Origin: Datisca glomerata
Taxonomy: Eukaryota; Streptophyta; Magnoliopsida; Cucurbitales; Datiscaceae
Length of the DNA: 64,000 nucleotides
Direction: 5' to 3'
Assembly: GCA_003255025.1 (NCBI GenBank)
Contig: QANY01002366.1
Span: 1,309,509 to 1,373,508, forward strand
The position numbers and the translations under genes are program-made. Shown piece after piece: positions 11,700 through 20,876 of the stretch (position 1 is the stretch's first letter; the number at the start of each line of letters is the position of its first letter). A model generated the notes under the pieces. That model did not search any database and was not told the origin of the DNA. It was given only the letters and a program-made list of their open reading frames with translations.

Positions 11700-12362
11700 A
11701 ACAATTATATGCTTTCCAAAATCAAGGAGTTCCTTATTTAGAAATTAATTATAAACTCCTTAAAGATACATTGAAATGGATAAAATACTCTATATCAAAC
11801 AAAAGGGAATAAATCAACAGACTTCGAAATACTGATGTATCCCCTAAGTTTAGCATAAAATCTTAATGTTGACAAATCCAGATAAATAAGACTAAGAAAT
11901 ACATGATTATATTTGATCATTATAAACAGAAAATAATGTCATTTGATTTTAGATTTGCTCCGAGTAAATTTAATCTCTACTGAATTTTCAATTGATTGCA
12001 TTAATAAGATTCTTATTAGACAATAGTGGTTGCAATTTTTTATTGTTTGCATCATCCAATATGATAAACAATGTTGGGAACACTTTAAAACTTTTGCTAG
12101 GATAATAAAGAAAAATGGTTTAGTTATCTTTGTAAAATGAATAAAATTGTTTCAATCTAAAATTAGATTTCCAGAATTTGAATTTTATTTCATTGATAGA
12201 ACAATTGATCAAAACATACAATTTATTTTATTAAATAAAAAATTTATTAATTACATATATGCAAAACATGTTTTGAGATTAATTCCAAACAAAGTTTTGA
12301 CAGGTAATAATTTACATTTAGCATTTTTGCTATCTCGATTTTTTAATATATTAACAATTTAA
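11700..12362 (+). pseudogene. Eroded reverse transcriptase region
   Basis: Fragments recall caulimovirid reverse transcriptase: WIKYSISNK near 11776, a KKNGLV motif near 12112, and KLFQ/SKIRF words near 12145. These are in different frames and carry many stops. I find no intact YxDD catalytic motif, and 11600-13050 is too short for complete reverse transcriptase plus RNase H, so part of the enzyme is deleted. Copy B shows a similar reduced interval. The call rests on order and short motifs only. Confidence 0.55.
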
Positions 12363-13040
12363 TTCCTAATTTTCCTTCTCATAAACTGATGCAGAAAACC
12401 ATCCCAGAAGTCCATGATGGAAGTATCTGATAATTCTAATCTACTGGAATGCGTAAAGGTAGAACCTAGATTACTCAAACCTAGATTACTCAATAAAAAT
12501 TCTTTTAAAATAAAAAAGCTTAAAGAATTGATTATGGTCAAAACTCCCAAACATTGATTATGGTCACAATGAGTTTGAATACCCAAGGATTAAAGAATTG
12601 GACGAACTTTTAGAAGATGTTGGGTTGAAAGACGATTTCAATGTAGCCTTAATACAATGGTATGAGAAAAGGTGGAAAAATAGGTTTTCACAAGGATAAT
12701 AAAATCTATTATGATAACATTAAAATTTTAACTGTGAACCTTTTGGTACAATAAATATTTAAAAAATTGAATTTCCAAATAAAACAATAGAAGAATTTCT
12801 TATTCCAGAAGGAGCTTTCTTCATCATGCCTAACGGATTTCAAAAAACTCATAGACATACAGTAGAATCCTTAACTGAAAGAATCAGTATTACTTTCAAA
12901 AATCATGTAAGAATGATGAATGGTTCAATAATAGAAGAGTCTCTGACTCAATAATTGGCCCTTAAGGCCTAAATAAAAAAGGAGTTTTCTATTCCTAAGC
13001 AAGCCCAATCAACAATACTTAGGTCCAACAGACCCAATCA
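12363..13040 (+). pseudogene. Unrecognised conserved region between reverse transcriptase and ORF2
   Basis: A block near 12596-12665 containing ELLEDVGLK and LIQWYEK is also present in copy B on the minus strand (16256-16474). It therefore belongs to the viral unit. I do not recognise a domain; it may be the remnant C terminus of the polyprotein. A short direct duplication, CAAACCTAGATTACTC, lies around 12476-12490. Confidence 0.45.
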
Positions 13041-13047
13041 CCATTCA

Positions 13048-14006
13048 ATGTTGGTCTACCAATGTAACCCGTTCTCAATATCCTTTGATGTTCAATTAAT
13101 TTCAAAATACAAGAAATCATCATTTGACTTTCAAAAAATGGCCAGTGAAAATATTTTTCATATTGAGCCTCCATTTGCTAATTTGAAGGATATTGCTCAA
13201 ATTGCCAAAGCCTATTTCATTATTAAATTTCACTATGTCCTTGGACACAGTAGCAAAAATCTCAGTTTCTACAGAGACATTCTAATAGAAACCAAATCCA
13301 TAAAAATTAGCCCAATAAAAAATTCTAAGAAAAGAATCATTTACCATTCGTTCTGTATCCTTAGAATCATAACTATGGAGGATCGGAGAATCCATCCTTC
13401 AAGTTCTAAAATGCTTTTAAATAAAAGGCCATATAATTATTTTGACTATATTGATGCATGGCACAAAATTTTCTTGCATCAAAATAGTGATTTTTTCACT
13501 TTTGGTTTTTAAATTTTAATGACAATTTCAAAATCAATTTTTCAAATTGGTTCTTAAAATGATGGTCCATTCATGGTCTTACCTTAAAAATTTTTTCAAT
13601 CGATTTACAATAATGTTTCAATTTATTTCTAAAGGTTTACAAGCCCTCACCAATTGAGATCTCCTTTCCCTAAATACTTTGATATGATAAAATACAAAAT
13701 ACTTTGGATTTTGAATGGCAATACTTGATTGAAAATGGAATCTTAATCAGAGAGTATAATGTTAAATGGTGGGATGAGTTGAATACGCAGAAAATTATTG
13801 CATCCATCAATTATGAATTTGCAAGTGTCCACCATCCCATCATGAGGCTAGCAAATCCTTTTATCCAAGCTTCATTAAAGATTAATGAGTCCATTCACCT
13901 AGCTCCACAAATCAAACTATCCAATCCAAATTTATCCAAACCCAAGTCCAAACCCTCTGCAAAGGACAAATCAAAATCCATAAAACGAAAGTCCAAAATA
14001 AAATAG
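13048..14006 (+). pseudogene. Second pararetroviral ORF (unknown function), copy A
   Basis: Two plus-strand frames (13048-13512 and 13704-14006) with a decayed stretch between them. The first has an N-terminal block ending in a KISPI word, then many aromatic residues. The second has the VKWWDELN motif, a RLANPFIQ motif and a Lys/Ser/Pro-rich basic tail. Florendovirus-type elements carry a second ORF of unknown function after the polyprotein, and this fits in position, size and aromatic composition. The same protein is recognisable in copy C (17640-18540) and, reversed, in copy B. Stops and shifts occur, so it is not functional here. Confidence 0.65.
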
Positions 14007-14459
14007 TAATTAATGCAAAAATTGCTTCTCCTCATTCAAGACAATACGGACTCTAACTCTGAATTCTCAGTAGAGACAAATCACCCAATAAAAGTAAAAA
14101 GATTCAATCATCCAAATATTTCTCTCAGCAATTGAAGGGAAAATCTCATGTTCGTACTCTTCCCCAATGGGCCCATGATCCCTTCCAGGATTCACAAGAT
14201 CCTTTTGATGATATAGACCTCAGTGATGATGAATAAGGGAAACTAAATGGACCTTTGGAAAAATTCAAATAAAATAAATTTGAAGGTATTATAATAACAC
14301 CAGAGCACAATGCATCAATCATCATACTCCTCAAAAGCAAGAAAAGGAATAATGACCTCTAGTCCAGAGTAACAATTATCAAGGACTAGTAACAATCGCG
14401 CCATCAAAATAACAATAGTCTCAACAAATCATGACAGCCATGAAAACCAAGATTTCAAT

Positions 14460-14948
14460 TATCAAGATTATTTGTAATTTGTCATTTTGTAATCATTGTA
14501 CAAATTGTCGAATAATTAGGCAGTTGTTTATGTTTTCTACTATTCTTAGTCAAAAGTAGACAAAAGTAGGCATGTAAAATGTTTTTATTTTTGTAAAATA
14601 AAATAGTTCAGGTAAGTTATGGGTTCCCGGTGAACTCCACTTTCCTAGAATAAAACACTTCTCCCATTTGTGAATCATAACTCGTTTTTTAAAACCTTTT
14701 AACTATTTGAGAGCTAAAACCTGTTTTGTGAAACAAAGCCTTCATCTTCTGCTCCTCTTTTGTAAATCTTTTCTTTTTTCTTCAACATAAATTAGTGAGA
14801 GGGAGCACTACTGTATTGTTGCCAATAAACACTGTTTGTGTAAGTGTTTAATCTTACACCACAATACAGTTTTTGTAATTACTGTTTGTTAATACAATTT
14901 TTATTGTTTATCTTCTTGCATCTCAATACCCCCTCTCAATTTACTGTT
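14460..14948 (+). promoter_or_regulatory. Pararetroviral promoter/leader region of copy A
   Basis: The segment matches the leader sequences of copy B (about 15130-15450, reversed) and copy C (about 19060-19530), including the words GTGAAACAAAG and ATCTCAATACCCCC. Where copies B and C have a TATAAATAG box, copy A has a diverged AGAATAAAAC stretch near 14647, so its core promoter seems lost. Confidence 0.6.
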
Positions 14949-15066
14949 TAATTCCGTGCTTTTGGTTTCAAAGCCAAAACTGGTGTGGATAATACTGTTC
15001 ATTTATTGTTTCTACTTCAAATTTCTGCATAATTAATCTGTTAGCCGCCTATTATGGCTGGTTATT
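14949..15066 (+). repeat. Terminal redundancy: second copy of the primer-site leader
   Basis: This stretch repeats 7275-7390 with few changes, including a degenerate primer site TGGTTTCAAAGCC. The unit therefore runs past its own starting point, as expected from a linear copy of a circular or overlapping viral genome. Confidence 0.8.
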
Positions 15067-15431
15067 GATATAGAAATAGTAAATGAATAGTATTATCCCC
15101 ACCAATTTTGACTTTGATACCAAAAGCGCAAAATTGAACAATAACTAGAAAGGGGGTATTGAGATGCAAGAAGATAAACAGTACAAACTGTATTAACTAA
15201 AAATAATTACAAAAATTGTATTGTGGTGTAAGATTAAAAGCTTACACAAACAGTGTTTATCGGCAACAATAAATTACTGCTCCTTCTCACTAATTTATCT
15301 TGAAGAAAAAAGAAGTAAAGATTTATAAAAGAGGAGAAGAAGAAGAAGGCTTTGTTTCACAAAACAGGTTTTAGATCTCAAATAGTAAGAGTTGTAAAAT
15401 AAGTTTTGATGAACGAATGGCAGAAGGCTAC

Positions 15432-15440
15432 CTATTTATA
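15432..15440 (-). promoter_or_regulatory. TATA box of pararetrovirus copy B
   Basis: The minus strand reads TATAAATAG, followed by GTAGCC and a leader like that of copy C. Context and conservation with 19232-19240 support a core promoter of the pregenomic RNA. Activity in the plant is unknown. Confidence 0.7.
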
Positions 15441-16255
15441 GCCAAGGATTCATCGAGAACCTATAAATTGGTGAGGGCTTATGAACCTTTGAAAAGGAAT
15501 TAAAACATTGTTGTAAATCAATTGAAAAACGTTCTAGGGTAAGACCATGAATGGACCACCACTTTAAGAACCAATTTGAAAAATCAATTTTGAAATAGTT
15601 ATCAAAATCTAAAAATCAAAAGTGAGACAAGTCACTACTTTGATGCAAGAAAATCTCGTGCAATGCATCAATATAGTGAAAGAAAGTATTATTTTTATTT
15701 AAAAGTATTTTGAAACTTGAAGGATGAATTTTCCAAACCTTCATAGTTATAATCCTTAGAATAAACAAAGAATGGTAAAATATTCATTCTTCAAAATTTT
15801 GGATTGGGCTAAATTTTATGGATTTTGTTTCTAAGAGGATAGCTCTGTAGAAACTGAGATTTTTGTTATGGTGTCTAAGAATATAATGGAATTTAGGAAT
15901 GAAATGGGTTTTAGCAATTTATGCTAGATCCTTCAGATGAGCAAATGAAGGTTTAATATGAAAGAGATTATGATAAATTGATTGGTCAAATGATTGATCT
16001 TTAAAGGATTGAGTATTTGAGAAGAGATCAAATTGTTTGACCATGGTTAATTGGTAATCGAGTATGATGGACCCAAGTATAGTTAATTGGAATTGATTAA
16101 GAGTAGAATACTCCTACTTGATTTGGACTTTAAGGGTCAATTGTTGCGTCAAAGACTATTTTATTTTTGAACCATTTATCACATATTTACTGAAAGTGAT
16201 ATTGATTCATTTTATTAAGGATTTCACAGCATGCTTATGACATTTTTAAAATTCA

Positions 16256-16474
16256 TCAGGCATGATAAAGAAAGTTCCTTTTAGTACCAAAAATTATTTT
16301 ATTTGAAAATTCAATTTTAGAATTTACTTGTCTCAATAGATTTTCAGTTAAAATTGCATTATAACATATTTCATTCTTTTTGTAAAAACCCATTTTCCTA
16401 CTTTTCTTATACCATTGAATTAATGTTGTATTTAAGTCATACTTCAACCCAACATCTTCTAAACTTTCATCCAA
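16256..16474 (-). pseudogene. Conserved unrecognised block, copy B
   Basis: A 72-codon frame containing SLEDVGLK and IQWYKK motifs, equivalent to the block near 12596-12830 of copy A. It belongs to the viral unit between the reverse transcriptase and ORF2. Function unknown; it has an open frame here, whereas copy A is broken. Confidence 0.5.
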
Positions 16475-17424
16475 TTCATCAATGCAGTCATTTTTAGATA
16501 TTCAAGTCCATTATGACCATAATTAATGGATGAGATTTTGAGCAAAATGCGATTGTTTTGCCATTGAGCTTGTTGATTTTAAACCAATTTTGATTAAATA
16601 CTCTGGCATTTACCTTCCCATATTCTAGTAGATCAGGTTTCTCAAATTATGATATTGCAGAATCTGGGTATGGTTTCCTGTAAAAGATTACAAGTAAGGG
16701 GGTCATGAATTTAATTATTAATTCATACGATAAATTAAATATTGAAATCAAAATTGCTAAAGATAGATTGTCACCTGACAAAACTTTGTTTGGAATGAAT
16801 CTCGAAACATGTTTTACAGATTCATAATTAATTAAGACAAATTTTTTATTTAATAAGCCAAATTGTATGATTTGATTAGTTACCTTAGTAATGAAATAAA
16901 TTTCAAATTTTGAAAATTTAAATTTGGATTGAAATAATTTGATTCTTTTTGCAAAGATAGCTAAAATATTTTGTTTTATTATCTTGACAAATAATTCAAA
17001 ATATTTTCAGTATTGTTTGTCATACTTAAAGGAAATATTCTCAATTTAAACAATTAAGAAATTCAACCAGTATTATTTACTAAGAATGCAGTCAATTAAG
17101 AATTGAATATAGAATTCAATCATTGTATTCTGAATTTTACTTGAAGCAAATTTAAGATCAAATGACATTATTTTCCATGTCATTTTTTATTTATTAATTT
17201 TATTCATCTGGATCTACACAATCCAGTTTGTTTGTCAAACACAGAGAACACAATAGAATTTCTAAATTTGTTGATTAAGTTTCATTTGTTTGATATTGGA
17301 TATTTTATCCATTTCAAAGCATCGTTGAGGGGCTTATAATTAGTTTTTAAACAAGAATTTCATTGTTTAAAGATTTGACTTTGAAGAGCAGAATTCTGAG
17401 GGTGTTCTTTAATTCTTCGAAATT

Positions 17425-17636
17425 TTATTTTTTTCTGAAAAAACATAATTGTTTTCCATTACAAGATATTGAATTTATGGATTTGAAGATAGAAGTTTGT
17501 CTTAAGGTTTTCAATTTCTCATTGTGAGAAAAAGAAAGAAATTTAAATTTGACAGGTTCATTCATGGGATAAGTAATTATCCTATCATACTTCTGTGGTA
17601 AAAATATACAGCACAGAGATAAATGATAAAACAAAA
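17425..17636 (-). pseudogene. Protease C terminus and linker, copy B
   Basis: An open minus-strand frame with an IITYPMNEPVKFKF motif and a Lys-rich end corresponds to 11570-11705 in copy A, where it is broken by stops. It marks the 5' limit of copy B; the virus-like similarity switches strand just beyond it. Confidence 0.6.
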
Positions 17637-17639
17637 ATT

Positions 17640-18540
17640 ATTTTATCACTTGGCCAACCAATTTATCATAATCTCTTTTATATTAAGCCTTCATTTGTTC
17701 ATTTGAAGGATCCAACACAAATTGTAAAAGCCCATTTTAATCCCAAGTTCCATTATGGCCTTCGACACCATAACAAAAATATCAGTTTCTACAGAGAAAT
17801 CCTCTTAGAAACAAAATTCATAAAATTTAGCCCAATCCAAAATTCTGATGAAAGAATCATTTACCATTTTTTCTTTATCCTCAGGATTATAAGTATGAAG
17901 TTTTAGAAAATCCATCCTTCAAGTTTCAAAATACTTTTAAATAAAAACAATAATTATTTTGACTATATTGATGCATGACACAAGATTTTCTTGGATCAAA
18001 GTAATGACTTTTCTCACTTTTGGTTTTAAGATTTTGATAACTATTTCAAAATTGATTTTCCAAATTGGTTCTTAGATGGTGGTCCATTCATGGTCTTACC
18101 CTAGAACTTTTTCAATTGATTTACAACAATGTTTCAATTTATTTTCAAAAGTTCATAAGCCCTCACCAATTGAGGTCTCCTTTCCCGAAATACTTTATTT
18201 TACAAACAAATACAAAATATCTTGGATTTTGAAATGACAATACTCAGTTGAAAACAAAATTCTCATCAGACAATATTATACTAAATGGTGGAATAAATTG
18301 AATACCCATAAATTTATTGCATTAATTAACCATGAATCTGCAAGTATCCATCCCAATATGAGACTAGCAAATCCATTTATCCAAGATTCATTAAAAACTA
18401 ATGAGCCTATTGACCTAGCCCCACAAATAAAACTATTCAGTCTAAATTCTTCCAAACCCAAATCAATAATTGAGTCCAAACCCTATTCAAATGGTAAATC
18501 GAAGGCCACCAAGCCAAAACTTAAATTAGAGGAAGAATAA
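17640..18540 (+). pseudogene. Second pararetroviral ORF, copy C
   Basis: Frames at 17595-17906 and 18298-18540 align with the two halves of ORF2 in copy A, sharing SFYREILLETK-like and RLANPFIQ motifs and the Lys/Ser/Pro-rich tail. Stops separate the halves and the start region is diverged. Function unknown in the family. Confidence 0.65.
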
Positions 18541-19231
18541 ATTCTACTTCTCTTTTTAGAAGACAATAATGAATCAGACTCTAGATCATCTGCAGAGTCA
18601 AGTCACCAATCTAAATGAAAAATCCAAAGAGATCAATCAGCCAGAAAAGTTACCCCTCAGCAATTGAAGGTCCTATTCAAAAATATTGATCCCAGTGATA
18701 CTGAACAAATTTGAATTAATCACTGAACAAAAAGATTTATCTTTGGCAAAATGCCAGTGTTAGAATAAGATCCAAGAATCAATTGATCATAATGACAACT
18801 CAGCACAACGCAACGATCATAATGATCTTTAAGAAAAGCAATTATCAAAAGCAAACAATGTCAATAGTCACAATGACCTTTCCAGACAGTAATTATGATT
18901 TATCCAACAACTCAAAAAGACACAAGAATCCAAGATAACAATTATCAAGGAATCCATTGTGCAATAGTCTCAATGACATTTCAACCACAACAATCATGAC
19001 AGAGTAATTATGAAGACACGAAGACCGAGATAACAATCTCGAGAAATCTTTACATTTTTGTCTTCTTCTATGAGAATTGTACTAGTTGTCGAATTATTGG
19101 GCCACTATTTATGGTTTTTACTGTTATTAGTTAAAAGTAGGCAGAAGTAGAAATGTAAAATATTTTTACTTTTATAGAATAGAATAGTTTAGGTAACTGA
19201 TGGGTTCCTAGTGAACTCCACTTTTCTTCAC

Positions 19232-19240
19232 TATAAATAG
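19232..19240 (+). promoter_or_regulatory. TATA box of pararetrovirus copy C
   Basis: TATAAATAG within CACTATAAATAGGTAG, preceded by the conserved GTGAACTCCACTTTTC word and followed by the leader. It matches the box of copy B and is missing in copy A. Confidence 0.7.
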
Positions 19241-19534
19241 GTAGTTTTCTCTCATTTGTTCCTCAGAACTCATTTTACAACTATTACTATTTGAGAGCTA
19301 AAACATATTTTGTGAAACAAAGCTTTCTTCTTCTCCTCCTCTTTTGTAAATATTTTCTTCTTTTTTTAACATGAATTAGTGAGCGGGAGCACTAATTTAT
19401 TGTTGCCAATAAACGTTGTTTGTTTAAATATTTAATGTTACACCAAAATACAATTTTTGTAACTACTGTTTGTTAATATAGTTTTTACTATTTATCTTCT
19501 TGCATCTCAATACCCCCTCTCAATTTACTGTTTT

Positions 19535-20034
19535 GTCTTCTAAAAGGAGAAGTAGAATTCATGCTTTCTCTAATTTGAGTTTAGGCTTGGTGACCTTTGA
19601 TTTACTATTTGAGAGTTAAAACCTGTTTTGTGAAACAAAGTCTTCTTCTTCTGCTCTTCTTTTGTAAATCTTTCTTCTTTTTTTTCAACTTAAATTAGTG
19701 AGCAAGAGCACTAATTTATTGTTGTCAATAAACGTTGTTTGTGTAAGTTTTTAATCTTACACCAAAATACAGTTTTTGTAATTACTATTTGTTAATACAA
19801 TTTTTAATGTTTATCTTCTTACATCTCGATACCCCCTCTCAGTTGCCTAATTATTCGATAACTAGTACAATGATTACAAAATGACATATATCTACTATAT
19901 ATGTGTATATAGATATATGTCATTTTGTAATCATTGTACTAGTTATCGAATAATTAGACAACGGAGAAGAGGTATCGAGATGTAAGAAGATAAACAGTAC
20001 AATGATTACAAAATGACAATATATATTTATATAT
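19535..20034. mobile_element. Scrambled pararetrovirus end fragments
   Basis: Short pieces of the same viral unit alternate in orientation: an inverted ORF2 end (about 19535-19602), a forward leader (about 19603-19841), then forward and inverted pieces of the region around the TTTGTAATCATTGTAC word and of the leader end. AT-rich DNA and one N (20035) close the block. No coding sequence. Confidence 0.75.
19842..19962. repeat. Near-perfect inverted repeat with 53-bp arms
   Basis: Arms at 19842-19894 and 19910-19962 are complementary except for about one base, around a 15-bp AT-rich loop. Both arms come from the pararetroviral sequence around GTAATCATTGTAC. The transcript or single strand would fold into a long hairpin. 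Confidence 0.85.
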
Positions 20035-20040
20035 NATCAA

Positions 20041-20410
20041 AACCTTAAATACTGCTCGGACCAACATAGTTCGGTTTGATTCAATTTTGTTTGGTCAGCT
20101 CAGTAAATGTTTGCACACCCCTACTCTCCCAAAAGTTTACTATCTCTCACTCCTCTCTATTTTTTTTCTTTTTGCTTCTCTCATTCTGTCTTTGCTCTGT
20201 GTTTCTTCTTTCTCACTCACATTTGTCCTTTGTTTCGCTCTCTAATTTTATCTTTCTCTTTCTGTTTCTCTCTCTCTCCACTCTCTCTGCTTCTCTCTCT
20301 CTTTTTTTCTTTTGTTCTCTCTTTCTCTAATTCTTTATCTTCTCCTTTCTCTATTTTTTATAGCTCTTTGTTTCTCTTTTTCCTTCTCCCCTTCTTTGCA
20401 TGGTTTCAAA
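20041..20410. other. hAT-like terminus followed by CT-rich DNA
   Basis: A CGGTT-type stretch ends in TTTGCACACCCCTA at 20110-20123, a hAT-like terminus whose partner I could not establish. A CT-rich low-complexity tract follows (about 20140-20400); the Ser/Phe/Leu-rich frames across it are an artefact of this composition. Confidence 0.5.
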
Positions 20411-20463
20411 TCGTGGCCATTATGTTGCGTAACGTCCGCAACGTAACGGTCTTGGAGGCCTCC

Positions 20464-20860
20464 TGTTACGTGCTTGAAAATGGCGAGCTCTCATTCGGCC
20501 TTTACCACGACGAGGATTGGTTCCGTCGTGAAGAAGCTCTCAAGGAGATAGGTAATATTGCTTTTTACTGCAATTGAATTTGGTTGAAAATCAATGCTTG
20601 CCTTTTCATTAATCTTCCTTTTGTTTTAAATACAATGAAAACAACCACTAAGTGCACAATCGGTGGCACACTTCCTAAGAAAATGGAAAGCATGGAGTGC
20701 ATGCAATTGTGACCAGTAACCACACAACACAATGGCCACTTGAAACGGTTAACTACAAAATAGGATAACAGGTGCTGAATATGCTGAATAATGAAACTAA
20801 ATGGTAATAATAAAATAAATAACTAATGATAATTCCTAAGGATAGTCTGGACACGTAACA
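20464..20860 (-). repeat. 3' LTR of gypsy element 1 (397 bp)
   Basis: It starts TGTTACGTGC and ends GGACACGTAACA on the plus strand. Its right ~185 bp (about 20677-20860) are repeated at 32164-32349. The polypurine tract abuts it on the pol side. Confidence 0.8.
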
Positions 20861-20876
20861 TTTTTCTCCCCTCTTG
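20861..20876 (-). promoter_or_regulatory. Polypurine tract of gypsy element 1
   Basis: The minus strand reads CAAGAGGGGAGAAAAA immediately before the LTR start TGTTACGTG. This is the expected site of plus-strand priming. Confidence 0.8.

Larger units (their letters stand above)
7275..15070 (+). mobile_element. Endogenous pararetrovirus copy A (Caulimoviridae, petuvirus/florendovirus-like)
   Basis: The order along the plus strand is: primer site, leader, movement protein, coat region with zinc knuckle, aspartic protease, eroded reverse transcriptase, a second ORF of unknown function, a promoter/leader region, and the primer site again. That is the gene order of caulimovirids with a second ORF, such as florendoviruses. 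Stops and frameshifts occur in every domain, so it is a dead genomic copy. The last ~120 bases repeat the first ~120 (7275-7390 against 14949-15066), so slightly more than one genome unit is present. It ends in a head-to-head junction with copy B. Genus is an inference; a reverse transcriptase phylogeny would be limited by its erosion. Confidence 0.85.
15067..17636 (-). mobile_element. Endogenous pararetrovirus copy B, inverted and 5'-truncated
   Basis: Reading the minus strand from 17636 down gives protease end, reverse transcriptase remnants, the conserved block at 16256-16474, decayed ORF2 (about 15960-15600), a TATA box, the leader and finally the primer-site region at 15067-15130. Movement and coat regions are absent. 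It meets copy A head to head at about 15066-15072, both ending in the same leader sequence. The parts are diverged from copy A, so this is not a simple recent inverted duplication. Confidence 0.8.
17640..19534 (+). mobile_element. Endogenous pararetrovirus copy C (ORF2, promoter and leader only)
   Basis: Plus-strand similarity to copy A resumes near 17640 at the start of ORF2 and runs through the promoter and leader to about 19534. Polyprotein genes are absent. It lies tail to tail with the upstream edge of copy B, giving a +,-,+ arrangement. Confidence 0.8.

Noticed and set aside
6332..20123. hAT element spanning the pararetrovirus cluster, using TAGGGGTGTGCA ends at 6332 and 20123
   Set aside because: The termini agree but the flanking octamers (AATTCACT and CTCTCCCA) do not, so pairing is unsupported.
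20107..20577. Plus-strand coding exon with a GT donor near 20551
   Set aside because: Most of the convincing part lies inside a 397-bp LTR defined by its inverted ends, polypurine tract and repeat at 32164-32349; the rest is CT-rich low complexity.
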